A stretch of DNA of 64,000 nucleotides from Candidatus Gastranaerophilales bacterium (GTDB lineage Bacteria; Cyanobacteriota; Vampirovibrionia; Gastranaerophilales; Gastranaerophilaceae), in the NCBI GenBank assembly GCA_944325605.1, contig CALVAX010000011.1, positions 1 through 64,000 of the forward strand. Direction: 5' to 3'. Under the pieces are notes generated by a model. The model searched no databases. It was not told the origin of the DNA and worked only from the letters and a program-made list of their open reading frames with translations. The position numbers were made by a program, and so were the translations under genes. How positions within the stretch are numbered: the stretch's first letter is position 1; each line of letters begins with the position of its first letter. Positions 1 through 7,532 of the stretch are shown in pieces.

Positions 1-1
1 A

Positions 2-124
2 AAAGTTGAAGGTGAAACAGAATATTCGTCGACAAATTATGACAATGGCAAGCCGGTTGGAGAAGTAACAGGGAAGGCACCATACACCACAGATGTAAAA
101 GTTGAAGGTGAATTGCAGAAGTAA
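2..124 (+). CDS. C-terminal fragment of an unidentified protein
   Basis: An open frame runs in from the left edge and ends at a TAA at 122-124, giving the last 40 residues of a protein whose start is outside the window. The tail is rich in Gly, Glu, Thr and Tyr and holds the short motif KVEGE twice, about 30 residues apart, so the full protein may be built of repeats. A strong terminator hairpin follows directly, which supports a real gene end. The family is not recognised. Confidence 0.6.
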   Translation, partial: KVEGETEYSSTNYDNGKPVGEVTGKAPYTTDVKVEGELQK

Positions 125-145
125 AATAATTTAAATGAATTAAAC

Positions 146-180
146 AGGAGCAGCCGGATTTACGGCTGCTCCTCAAAATT
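146..180 (+). terminator. Intrinsic terminator after the left-edge gene
   Basis: A perfect 11-bp stem (AGGAGCAGCCG at 146-156 with its complement at 163-173) with a 6-base loop is followed by an A/T-rich run ending in TTTTG. It lies 21 bases after the stop of the left-edge gene. Confidence 0.8.
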
Positions 181-259
181 TTGTAAAAATTAAGCCTGTA
201 TCACTTGACTAATCATAAAGTATATTGATTAAAAAAAAGCGTTGTTGTTAAATATTCGT

Positions 260-1510
260 ATGAAGAGAATACAGGTCATATTTTTCATAATAACAATAAT
301 ACTTCTGGCTGCACTCAACAAGTTTGTGATGAACGTGAACACAAACATGTATTCAATGGACACAACAGAACTTGTAAACCACGAGCATGTTTCAAGCCAG
401 AAGCTTTTTGACAATGTCTGGCAGACAGTCAAAAACAACTACTATGACCCGACAATGAACCATCAGTCATGGTCAAGGTGGAAAGAGCATTATCACGGAA
501 AAATTAAAACGGATGAAGATGCAAAAGTTGCAATAGATACAATGCTGGCAAGCCTTGATGACCCGTATTCCAAATACATGGACAAACGCGAATACAGCGA
601 CCAGAACACTTCAATTGACTCTAAAATAACAGGTATCGGCGTAAATATTGCCTCAATATCAGGAAAAGTTCATATAATAAACGTTATGGAAGGCACGCCG
701 GCGCAGGCTGCAAACCTTCAGGCAGGCGACATAATCCTTGATATAGACGGCAAAACCGTAAACGGGCTTCCGTTGTCTGACGTTGCAGCGCTTGTAAAAG
801 GTCCGGAAAATACCTTTGTCCAGATGACGATTCTGCGTAACAAAGACAAATTTGTCAAAAAAGTTATGCGAAAAGAAATAAAAATTAAGACAGTAAAAAG
901 TTCGATGGACAAAAATATCGGCTATATTCAGATATCGAGTTTTTTAGGCACTTCAACCCCCAGTGAATTTATGGAAGCTGTTGAAAAAACAAAAGATGCT
1001 GACGGCTTAATCCTTGATTTACGCGGAAATACAGGCGGATTGCTGCCGAATGCAATATTTATAGCAAATCTTTTTATTCCCGATGGAAATCTTGTAAGTA
1101 TTGTCGGAAGAAATAATTACAGGTACGATATTTACGCCCAGAACACAGAGTTTGAAATCGACAAACCTATGATAGTTCTGGTTGACGGTGCAAGCGCAAG
1201 CGCAAGCGAAATTCTTTCAGGTGCCCTGAGGGATTATAAAAAAGCTAAACTTCTCGGCACAAAAACTTTCGGCAAAGGTATGGTTCAAAAAATAATGCCT
1301 CTTCCGAATGAAACAGGGCTTAATCTTACAATAGCGAAATATCTGACCCCGGGCGGTTCAGACATAAATAAAGTCGGTATAGCTCCGGATATCGAAGTAA
1401 AGCTGACAATGGATGACGTTAATAACAAAAAAGATGTCCAGCTTGAAACAGCAAAAAATGTTCTGGTAAAAATGATAGAAGCCGAATCAACAACAGCTTT
1501 GAAAAAATAA
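260..1510 (+). CDS. ctpA: S41 family C-terminal processing peptidase (carboxyl-terminal protease)
   Basis: This is an exported serine protease of the CtpA/Prc family, which trims or degrades periplasmic proteins from their C-termini. After a hydrophobic N-terminal signal or anchor there is a PDZ domain (around residues 120-205, with GIGVNI and a GDIILDIDG turn) and the S41 domain. The S41 domain shows LDLRGNTGG, then the catalytic Ser in the SASASEIL segment and the catalytic Lys in FGKGMVQ. An upstream in-frame TTG at 242 exists, but the ATG at 260 gives a normal signal sequence. No Shine-Dalgarno is visible, and a TTAAAT box lies 6 bases before the ATG, so the message may be leaderless. Length (416 residues) is normal for the family. 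Confidence 0.93.
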   Translation: MKRIQVIFFIITIILLAALNKFVMNVNTNMYSMDTTELVNHEHVSSQKLFDNVWQTVKNNYYDPTMNHQSWSRWKEHYHGKIKTDEDAKVAIDTMLASLDDPYSKYMDKREYSDQNTSIDSKITGIGVNIASISGKVHIINVMEGTPAQAANLQAGDIILDIDGKTVNGLPLSDVAALVKGPENTFVQMTILRNKDKFVKKVMRKEIKIKTVKSSMDKNIGYIQISSFLGTSTPSEFMEAVEKTKDADGLILDLRGNTGGLLPNAIFIANLFIPDGNLVSIVGRNNYRYDIYAQNTEFEIDKPMIVLVDGASASASEILSGALRDYKKAKLLGTKTFGKGMVQKIMPLPNETGLNLTIAKYLTPGGSDINKVGIAPDIEVKLTMDDVNNKKDVQLETAKNVLVKMIEAESTTALKK

Positions 1511-1517
1511 GCGGAAC

Positions 1518-1766
1518 CTACTTATCTTTGAAAAAGTTCCTTTTTTCATAAGCTTTTCTGCTTATAACAAGTCCGCATTTTGAGCAGGCAAAAGTTTCTC
1601 CGGAGCTGTCGAGCGGCATGAACATATGTTCGCAGGTTTCGCTCTCATCCTCAATCCCGAATTCGTTATTAAGCGGATCTGCTGCCCGCTCGTTTTCAAG
1701 TTTGTCAAGAATATTTTCAACTCTGTCTTTTTTTAAATATTTAACAAAGAGTTCAATAAAATACAT
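1518..1766 (-). CDS. Small zinc-ribbon-like hypothetical protein
   Basis: This 82-residue protein starts 2 bases after the cytidine deaminase stop, so the two genes are almost certainly co-transcribed. The N-terminal half is charged and helical. The C-terminal half has a Cys-Glu-His motif followed about 17 residues later by CSKC, which could bind one zinc ion. No family is recognised. It ends 8 bases from the convergent protease gene. Confidence 0.7.
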   Translation of the reverse strand: MYFIELFVKYLKKDRVENILDKLENERAADPLNNEFGIEDESETCEHMFMPLDSSGETFACSKCGLVISRKAYEKRNFFKDK

Positions 1767-1768
1767 AT

Positions 1769-2152
1769 TTATAATCTGAATCTTTCGGGAAAAATCTCGT
1801 TAAAACTTCGGATTTTCAAACCGTGTTCGTCCTGTGTTATGACGTCAATACCTTCCGGTGCGCAGAAGTCGGAGATTACCTGACGGCATGCCCCGCATGG
1901 TCGGCAATCGTGGCAGTTCGGTGAATAAATCGCAATTGCGGTAATTTCTTTTTCCCCTGCGGCAATTGCTGTACCGATGGCGTTTCTTTCCGCACATATA
2001 GTCAAGCCGTAACTGGAGTTTTCAAAATTGCAGCCCGAATATAAGTTCCCGCTTCCGCCGGCAACGCAGGCGCCGACTGAGAACTTTGAATACGGCGCAT
2101 AGGCATTTTTTGAAACTTCTTTAGCTTTGTCCATTAAAATTTGATAATCCAT
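1769..2152 (-). CDS. cdd: Cytidine deaminase
   Basis: Zinc-dependent deamination of cytidine and deoxycytidine to uridine and deoxyuridine (pyrimidine salvage). The two signature motifs are present: CAERNA (zinc ligand Cys plus catalytic Glu, about residue 53) and PCGACRQ (two further Cys ligands, about residue 85). The 127-residue length fits the small homotetrameric class. An AGGAGA Shine-Dalgarno lies just upstream of the ATG. It is the first gene of a two-gene unit with the small zinc-ribbon protein. Confidence 0.96.
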   Translation of the reverse strand: MDYQILMDKAKEVSKNAYAPYSKFSVGACVAGGSGNLYSGCNFENSSYGLTICAERNAIGTAIAAGEKEITAIAIYSPNCHDCRPCGACRQVISDFCAPEGIDVITQDEHGLKIRSFNEIFPERFRL

Positions 2153-2244
2153 CTGCTATTCTCCTGTGTATTGTGTATTTTAAATTATATCAGCTTAAAA
2201 ATAATCGGTTAGTTGTATGAGAAATTCTGTGGTACAATAAAATT

Positions 2245-3063
2245 ATGAAAATTCTTCTAAAATTTTTGGTGCTGATAAGTTTGCTTATCCCGTTGCGCGC
2301 AGAGGCCGTAACCTTTGGTGTTCTGGTGCTTCCGACGGATATCACAAATGTATGCAACAATTATTATTGTTTTGATGAAGTTTCTAATATTGTGGCGGCG
2401 GATGTTATAGCCAATTTCAGCCGTTCAAATAAGGTTGCAGCACCAAATCTGGACGTCGTAAGAGCACAAATTGCCTCAAATCAAGAACTTCAGAGTCTTG
2501 TGAATAATGTTTTGAGAAAATATAACCGTGCAAACAATCTGGATATGCCGGCAATCCAGAAGATATCGCAGGCTTTCGGGGTAAAGTCGGTGCTTCTTAT
2601 TTCAAGTTCCGGTATGACAAGAAAAAGTAACCTGCGCCGCGGAATATGGGAAATACTTGATTTATCAAGCAGGTTTGATATTGTTTATCCGTTTGAAATG
2701 GAAACCAATGCAGTTCTTATAGATTCAGTCAACGGGCTTGTTATGTGGAGCGGAAGCTACAAAAGAAAACTGGGCAACAACAATGATGAATTCAATGCCA
2801 AAAGTCCGTCTCAAGCTGCTGCAAAATTTGAGCAGATTGTAATGTACAGTGAAGCCATTGCGGGAAGAAGTATTGCACAGAATGTAATTTTACGGTTTTT
2901 CCCGAAAACTTCAGAACCTGTTGTCTCCAAAAAGGCTACAGAAAACGTTTCCCCCGGAGCTATGTTGAAGATGAACAACACACCGCTTCCGGATATTTTC
3001 CGCAATAAAGATATCAAAAATGAAAACGAAAGCGATTTTGGCGAAATCCTTTACGGGCTTTGA
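2245..3063 (+). CDS. Secreted hypothetical protein (272 aa)
   Basis: A clear signal peptide (positive start, hydrophobic core, AEA cleavage site around residue 21) is followed by a globular domain that alternates helices and strands, with a possible disulphide pair near residues 37 and 42. The shape loosely recalls periplasmic CsgG-like or DUF-type outer-membrane lipoprotein partners, but there is no lipobox and I cannot assign a family. A TACAAT box ends 6 bases before the ATG and there is no Shine-Dalgarno, so the transcript is probably leaderless. Its last 13 bases overlap the convergent gene on the other strand. Confidence 0.8.
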   Translation: MKILLKFLVLISLLIPLRAEAVTFGVLVLPTDITNVCNNYYCFDEVSNIVAADVIANFSRSNKVAAPNLDVVRAQIASNQELQSLVNNVLRKYNRANNLDMPAIQKISQAFGVKSVLLISSSGMTRKSNLRRGIWEILDLSSRFDIVYPFEMETNAVLIDSVNGLVMWSGSYKRKLGNNNDEFNAKSPSQAAAKFEQIVMYSEAIAGRSIAQNVILRFFPKTSEPVVSKKATENVSPGAMLKMNNTPLPDIFRNKDIKNENESDFGEILYGL

Positions 3064-3341
3064 TTTGGTGAAGGTGAAGGCTTAAACTGCGGATTTAATT
3101 TTTGCGGAATATTTTGAACTTTCGGGTTGTTATTCTGATTTTGAGGCGGCTCGAAAGTGCGGGAATTTTCAGTTTTTTCTTTAATGCCGATTCCTGTAGA
3201 CTTTGGAGCATCCATTTTCATTTCTACTTGCGCAGGAGTTGTTGCGGCAACATTATCAAGTTCTTCCATGCGGGTTTTAGCGTCCATAAATGCGAGTATG
3301 CCGACAACCATAATTGAAAATATAATAAAAAAATTTTTCAT
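3051..3341 (-). CDS. Small membrane-anchored, Pro/Asn/Gln-rich protein
   Basis: A 96-residue product with one N-terminal transmembrane segment followed by a low-complexity, probably disordered tail rich in Pro, Asn, Gln and Lys. The start at the ATG at 3341 is chosen over the GTG at 3350 because an AAAGGTG Shine-Dalgarno lies about 8 bases upstream of the ATG. It overlaps the end of the convergent secreted-protein gene by 13 bases. No family is recognised. Confidence 0.6.
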   Translation of the reverse strand: MKNFFIIFSIMVVGILAFMDAKTRMEELDNVAATTPAQVEMKMDAPKSTGIGIKEKTENSRTFEPPQNQNNNPKVQNIPQKLNPQFKPSPSPNQSP

Positions 3342-3507
3342 TAATTTCACCTTTCTTTTTGTAACATTATAAGTTCATAAGCTGATTAAAAAATTACCTG
3401 CCTGTATAGCCTTTCAGGGGAAGTAAAGATATATTTATAACTTGCATAAACAGTATTCTGATGATAATATGTTAGAGTTGATTTGACTAAATTATAAGGG
3501 GAATTTT

Positions 3508-3675
3508 ATGGCAAGATTAATCAGACCCACCTGGGCAATAAGATGTGTACAATCAGGATGCAGAACTTTGTTTGAAGTCGCAAAACTTGAAGACGGCAAA
3601 CAGCAGGAAGTTGTATGCCCGAATTGCGGTGAACATTATGTTTATCCTATAAATAACGACGAAGAAGAAAAATAA
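3508..3675 (+). CDS. 55-residue zinc-ribbon protein
   Basis: The gene starts with ATG behind a good AAGGGGA Shine-Dalgarno and ends with TAA. The product carries CVQSGC and later CPNC, a typical two-knuckle arrangement for one structural zinc, and an acidic tail (DEEEK). Small proteins of this kind are often nucleic-acid-binding or assembly factors, but no function is assigned. It stands alone between a secreted-protein gene and an intergenic repeat. Confidence 0.8.
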   Translation: MARLIRPTWAIRCVQSGCRTLFEVAKLEDGKQQEVVCPNCGEHYVYPINNDEEEK

Positions 3676-3747
3676 GTTTTTTAAAAACTTAAACATAAAA
3701 ATTTACAAGAATCATTTTGTATTTCCGCAGCCCAAAATTTTTTGATT

Positions 3748-3886
3748 TATATAGGAAATTCTACAAATATTATAAAAAACACGTCATTCTGAGGGCTTTA
3801 GCCCGAAGAATCTCATTTTATTTAGAGCCTTCGCCTGTGGCTCCGGATGACGCAACGTTGAAAGTTTTTGTGGAATTTGTTATATA
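3748..3886. repeat. MITE-like intergenic repeat with CATTCTGAG hairpin core
   Basis: Imperfect 20-bp terminal inverted repeats (3748-3767 and 3867-3886, sharing the core AAATTC-ACAAA) enclose a hairpin unit at about 3783-3816 with outer stem ATTCT/AGAAT, a GA facing GA step and inner stem GGGC/GCCC. It is followed by a degenerate opposite half ending in GGATGACG. A/T tracts containing AAAATTTTT lie on both sides (from 3734 and from 3894), possibly a target duplication. The same kind of element recurs at 7364-7511. Confidence 0.7.
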
Positions 3887-3964
3887 AGTCCGAAAAATTT
3901 TTAATAAAACTCGGGTTTAGAAATTTGCGGATTGCGGAATGATTTTTGTTGTAAAATTATTTGT

Positions 3965-4888
3965 ATGTTTAACGGAACGGAAAAAAGATATAACCAATTC
4001 AGCGCGCATTTAAAGAACAAATTCGGCGCCAGAGTTTACAAAATAACTCTTGATGCCGGATTTTATTGTCCGAACAGGGATGGAAAAATATCAACAGGCG
4101 GATGTATTTTCTGCGATGACGGCGGAAGTTTTTCTCAGGCTCACTCAAACCTTTTATCCGTAGAAGATCAGGTTCAGGAGGGGATAAAAAACTTAAGTGC
4201 AAGGTTTAAAGCCGAAAAATTTATGTCTTATTTTCAGGCTTTTTCAAATACTTACAAACCTGTCGGAGAATTGAAGAAAATTTATGATTCTTCGCTTTGC
4301 GATGAAAAAATCGTCGGAATTTCAATCGGAACAAGGCCGGACTGCGTGAATGATGAAAAATTAAAACTGATTTCCGAATATAAAGACGATTATTATACAT
4401 GGATTGAATACGGGCTTCAGTCTATTCATGACAAAACCTTAAAGCGGATAAACAGGGGACACGATTTTGACTGTTTTTTGAAAGCTTACGAAAAAACGAA
4501 AGAATACGGGATAAATGTTTGTGTGCACGTGATTTTCGGATTGTGGGAAACTCATGACGAAATTATGCAGACCGCGAAGGAACTTGCACGTCTGAAAGTT
4601 GACGGGGTTAAAATTCACCAGCTCTGTGCGCTTGAGAATACCAAACTTGCTGATATGTACAGAGCAGGCGAAATTGATTTTATGAGCGAAGACGAGTATA
4701 TTCAGACAGTGTGCGATTTTCTTGAATACCTTCCGCCTGAAACGACAATCCACAGGCTTGCCGGAAACGGGTTTTCAAAAACACTCATAGAGCCAAAGTG
4801 GCTCGGCAAAAAAATGGACTGTTTGAATAAAATTGACAGAACATTTATAGCGCGCAATTCTTGTCAGGGAAGCAAATATAAAGTCTGA
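3965..4888 (+). CDS. Radical SAM protein, TIGR01212/YtqA-YhcC family
   Basis: A radical S-adenosylmethionine enzyme with one [4Fe-4S] cluster. The cluster loop is CPNRDGKISTGGCIFC near residue 33, the spaced-cysteine form seen in the YhcC/YtqA family. Downstream are the SAM-binding GTRPDCV segment and the family motifs EYGLQS and HVIFGLWET. The physiological substrate of this family was not known to me with certainty. The frame opens at a TTG at 3932, but the ATG at 3965 gives the normal family N-terminus (KRYN-F). There is no Shine-Dalgarno, and TAAAAT ends 7 bases before the ATG, consistent with a leaderless message. Confidence 0.9.
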   Translation: MFNGTEKRYNQFSAHLKNKFGARVYKITLDAGFYCPNRDGKISTGGCIFCDDGGSFSQAHSNLLSVEDQVQEGIKNLSARFKAEKFMSYFQAFSNTYKPVGELKKIYDSSLCDEKIVGISIGTRPDCVNDEKLKLISEYKDDYYTWIEYGLQSIHDKTLKRINRGHDFDCFLKAYEKTKEYGINVCVHVIFGLWETHDEIMQTAKELARLKVDGVKIHQLCALENTKLADMYRAGEIDFMSEDEYIQTVCDFLEYLPPETTIHRLAGNGFSKTLIEPKWLGKKMDCLNKIDRTFIARNSCQGSKYKV

Positions 4889-4927
4889 AACTCCTGGATT
4901 GCTAAATTACGAAAATTCATAAAACAG

Positions 4928-4956
4928 TTTACAAACTCTGGCAAATGTGAGATAAT
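4928..4956 (+). promoter_or_regulatory. Predicted sigma-70-type promoter for the 5073 gene pair
   Basis: TTTACA (4928-4933), a 17-base spacer and GATAAT (4951-4956) give a near-consensus housekeeping promoter. It implies a 5' leader of roughly 110 bases before the ATG at 5073. Confidence 0.6.
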
Positions 4957-5072
4957 AAGTTGTGTAAAAGGGTTTGTAAATTTTTATTAACAAAGTTTTG
5001 ATAAAACAGCAAAAAAAATATTTTACGTTTATTAGAGTATTAGCAATAGTCTAATAAAGAAATGGAGAAAAT

Positions 5073-5882
5073 ATGTTATCAATTCGTCCTGTAATTAATC
5101 AGAATTATCGTATAAATCCTTCATTTGGCGAACGTCCGGAAGAAAATCCGCTTGATGAAGAGTATTTAGGATTGCAGAAGGAATATAAGGAATACGCTGA
5201 CGAGCGTCAAAAGTGGCTCGAAAGACGCACTGAAATGCAGGAACTTAAAGATAATGAAGAAGCTCCTGTTGTAAAACCGATGAAAAAGGTTCTTCAGGCA
5301 GGGATTGTAGGTTCTGCAGTTGCCCTCGGTGCTCTTGGTACCGGCTATAGTGCAAGATATATTATGGAACGCGGTCAGGAAATTGCTAAATCAAAACAAA
5401 TGAAAAATTTCGGAGCGTTTCTGAAAAAACATATCTCTGAACCTGTTTTAAAAGGTTTGGGTGCTGTTAAGAAATTTGCCGGAAAACAAATTGATAAAGT
5501 TAAATCTTCAAAAACATATACAGAAAATAAAGCAAAATTGAGTAAGAAAAACGAAGCTTTCAAAAAGACAGCCTTTGCGCAATTCTTCTCTAAAGCAGCA
5601 AAGAAAGTTTCAGATAACAAAGTTGTACAAAAAGTTACAGGTTTTGCCGACGGAATTTTCAACGGAATTGCAGAAAGTGTCGTAAAAATTTATAACAAAC
5701 TCACAGGCGTAAATTATAAAAATACGGTTTCTAATACTCTCGGTGCAGCCGGCGGTATTTCAACAGGTGCTGCAACAATGATGGACATAAAAGCTGAAAA
5801 CGAAAAGAAAAAGGCTGAAGAAGCGAAGAAAAAAGCTGAAAAAGGCATTGAAGAAGAATATGTCAGCTATGAGGAGGCCTAG
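5073..5882 (+). CDS. Lineage-specific membrane protein (269 aa)
   Basis: The N-terminus carries a short NPSFGE motif, then a charged coiled-coil stretch (about residues 28-60), a hydrophobic Gly/Ala segment near residues 72-95 that should be a membrane helix, a long Lys/Ala-rich amphipathic region, a second weak hydrophobic segment near residue 225 and a Lys/Glu/Ala-rich tail. GGAG precedes the ATG. The stop is TAG, and the next gene begins two codons later in the same frame behind a GAGGAGG Shine-Dalgarno that lies inside this gene's last codons, so the two are translationally coupled. No known family is recognised. Confidence 0.75.
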   Translation: MLSIRPVINQNYRINPSFGERPEENPLDEEYLGLQKEYKEYADERQKWLERRTEMQELKDNEEAPVVKPMKKVLQAGIVGSAVALGALGTGYSARYIMERGQEIAKSKQMKNFGAFLKKHISEPVLKGLGAVKKFAGKQIDKVKSSKTYTENKAKLSKKNEAFKKTAFAQFFSKAAKKVSDNKVVQKVTGFADGIFNGIAESVVKIYNKLTGVNYKNTVSNTLGAAGGISTGAATMMDIKAENEKKKAEEAKKKAEKGIEEEYVSYEEA

Positions 5883-5885
5883 ATA

Positions 5886-6377
5886 ATGGCAGTCGAAAGA
5901 TTAGCTACAAGTATATATACTAACGCAAGAAATGGCAATCTTAATTCCGAAGAAACTAAAAAGAAAGTCGGCGAGGCCGCTGTAGGAACAAGTGCTGCTG
6001 CAGCCGCCGGAAGAAAAGCCGGATTCAGCATGTTTAAATCTTCCTCAAAAGTCGGTGCGCTTTCCGGTGAAGTTGTTGATAACATAAGGCTTGCAAACAA
6101 ACCTGTTCAGGAAACAAAGTTTTTGTTCGGACGTTTCGGCAGAATGATGACTAAATATGCGGAAGCCTTTTCCGGCTGGGTTCAGAAGGCACCGGTAATC
6201 GGTAAAATCGTTAAAACTTCACTGTTTGCCGGCACTGCAAAATGTTTAGGGTTTGGTCTTGCTGTCCTGACGCTTGTAACAGGGCTTACAAATATTGCAA
6301 CAAATACAACCGCAGCTTATGACAAACACATCAAAAATTCCAAATTCCTGAATTCTCTTGATGAAGACAAAGAATAA
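5886..6377 (+). CDS. Lineage-specific membrane protein (163 aa), coupled to the upstream gene
   Basis: The ATG lies 3 bases after the TAG of the preceding gene. It has a strong GAGGAGG Shine-Dalgarno inside the upstream gene's end. The protein is Ala/Gly/Lys-rich, with a weak hydrophobic patch near residues 33-48 and a stronger membrane segment near residues 118-140. Amphipathic, positively charged helices resemble those of the upstream protein, so the two may form one complex. No family is recognised. Confidence 0.72.
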   Translation: MAVERLATSIYTNARNGNLNSEETKKKVGEAAVGTSAAAAAGRKAGFSMFKSSSKVGALSGEVVDNIRLANKPVQETKFLFGRFGRMMTKYAEAFSGWVQKAPVIGKIVKTSLFAGTAKCLGFGLAVLTLVTGLTNIATNTTAAYDKHIKNSKFLNSLDEDKE

Positions 6378-6412
6378 TGCTTGCGACTCAGCCTCTTATC
6401 TGTTTTGGAAAT

Positions 6413-7075
6413 CTATCTGTTGTCAATCATAATCTGCCGCCACGGATAATCTTTTTTAATCTCCCATCCGTCATATTGAATTAATCTGGCACAGGCATGG
6501 CGTTTATCTTTGATACTGACAAGCGGATTGTCTGCGTTGCATTTTGCACAGCTGTCGAGCAACTGTTCCCTTGTCTTGTTTGTATAGCTGTGCGTCGAAG
6601 CAAAGAATTTTTCAGGAAAGTTCGACTCAATAGAAAATAGAAAAGAATGTCTGCCGTCATATTTTTCAATGCCGCAATATTTGATGTCTGTGCAGTACAT
6701 AAAATAAACACGATCTGTTAAGTCTATATACCCGCTGAATCCGCTTCCGTCCAAAAATGTAACCTGAAAAAATTTAGCGTCAAGTTTTTCTTTGTGCAGC
6801 GAACTTATATTTTTGTCAAGATACATGTTGTACTAATCTTCGAAACCCTGACTGGATTTTACCTAATCTGCTGTAGGCATCCAGCTTTTCAGTTCGCCAT
6901 TGGCATTTTCGGCCAGCATAATCGCCTGCATCATGACTGTATAGAATTTTTTGAGTTTGTTCGCCGTAACTTTCTTTTCATAACCTTCCATTATTCAGGG
7001 TAATGTCATTGCGATAACAACCCCTAAAATTCCAAGGGTAATCAATACTTCAGCCATTGTAAAACCGCGTTTCAT
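6413..7075 (-). pseudogene. Prepilin-type protein gene broken by three in-frame stops
   Basis: From an ATG at 7075 behind an AAAGGA Shine-Dalgarno, the frame gives a classic type IV prepilin start (MKRGFTMAEVLITLG, hydrophobic helix ending MTLP). It then hits TGA at 6995-6997 (codon 27), TAG at 6863-6865 (codon 71) and TAG at 6833-6835 (codon 81). The remaining 137 codons are open to 6413 with no frameshift. Residues around the stops still read like the family (EGYEKKVTANKLKKFY and FED-stop-YNMYLDK), so these look like point mutations, for example TGG to TAG. Normal TAG stops elsewhere argue against recoding. A short internal product starting at 6826 is possible but would lack the pilin helix. 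Confidence 0.85.
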
Positions 7076-7175
7076 AATAATCCTTTCTATACATACATAC
7101 AACCGTTAAATGTAATATTAGAAAACTTATAACATATTTAATATGATATTGTCAAGTTAAATGTAAGGATATTGT

Positions 7176-7349
7176 ATGGATAGAAAATTGATGCGCAACG
7201 GAAACGGCTGGGCGCTTTGCCTTAACGCTACAATACTTGATTTGTTAAAGGTCAATCCAAAAACCGATATGGTTGAATATACTATAGAACGTGACAAACT
7301 TATTATTACCAAAAGTGATAAAAAAAGAGATGATATAAGAGAAGATTAA
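7176..7349 (+). CDS. AbrB/MazE-like small DNA-binding protein
   Basis: A 57-residue product starting at an ATG with AAGGA upstream. The sequence follows the SpoVT/AbrB swapped-hairpin pattern: a RNGNGWALCLNATIL strand-turn (compare the G-S-xx-V-xIP pattern of MazE-type antitoxins), LLKVNP, then a VEYTIERDKLIITK hairpin. Proteins of this fold serve as antitoxins or transition-state regulators. No toxin-like gene follows; the next feature is a MITE-like repeat and then folP. It could be an orphan antitoxin or a stand-alone regulator. Confidence 0.8.
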   Translation: MDRKLMRNGNGWALCLNATILDLLKVNPKTDMVEYTIERDKLIITKSDKKRDDIRED

Positions 7350-7363
7350 AATACAATTTTTTG

Positions 7364-7511
7364 GGGAGATATGTAGCAAATTCCACTGATACTATAAAAA
7401 TCCGTCATTCTGAGGACTAAAGTCCGAAGAATCTTTTTATTGAGATACTTCGCTAACGCTCAGTATGACGCTGTTTTGAAAATTTTTGGTGGAATTTGCT
7501 ACATATCTCCT
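7364..7511. repeat. MITE-like element with perfect 22-bp inverted termini and flanking direct repeat
   Basis: The termini at 7365-7386 and 7489-7510 are perfect 22-bp inverted repeats containing GTAGCAAATTCCAC. The core has a hairpin at about 7402-7430 with outer stem ATTCT/AGAAT, GA opposed to GA and inner stem GGAC/GTCC. A degenerate opposite half ends in TATGACG. The octamer ATTTTTTG occurs directly on both sides (7356-7363 and 7512-7519), which looks like a target-site duplication. The element shares its end sequence with 3748-3886. Confidence 0.8.
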
Positions 7512-7532
7512 ATTTTTTGATAAACTTATTTT

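Noticed and set aside
6413-6826. A separate 137-residue gene on the minus strand
   Set aside because: The frame continues upstream without shift into a prepilin start at 7075, broken only by three stop codons, so it is the tail of that pseudogene.
7176-7349. Complete toxin-antitoxin module
   Set aside because: Only the AbrB/MazE-like half is present. The next 180 bases are a MITE-like repeat and then folP, with no toxin gene on either strand.
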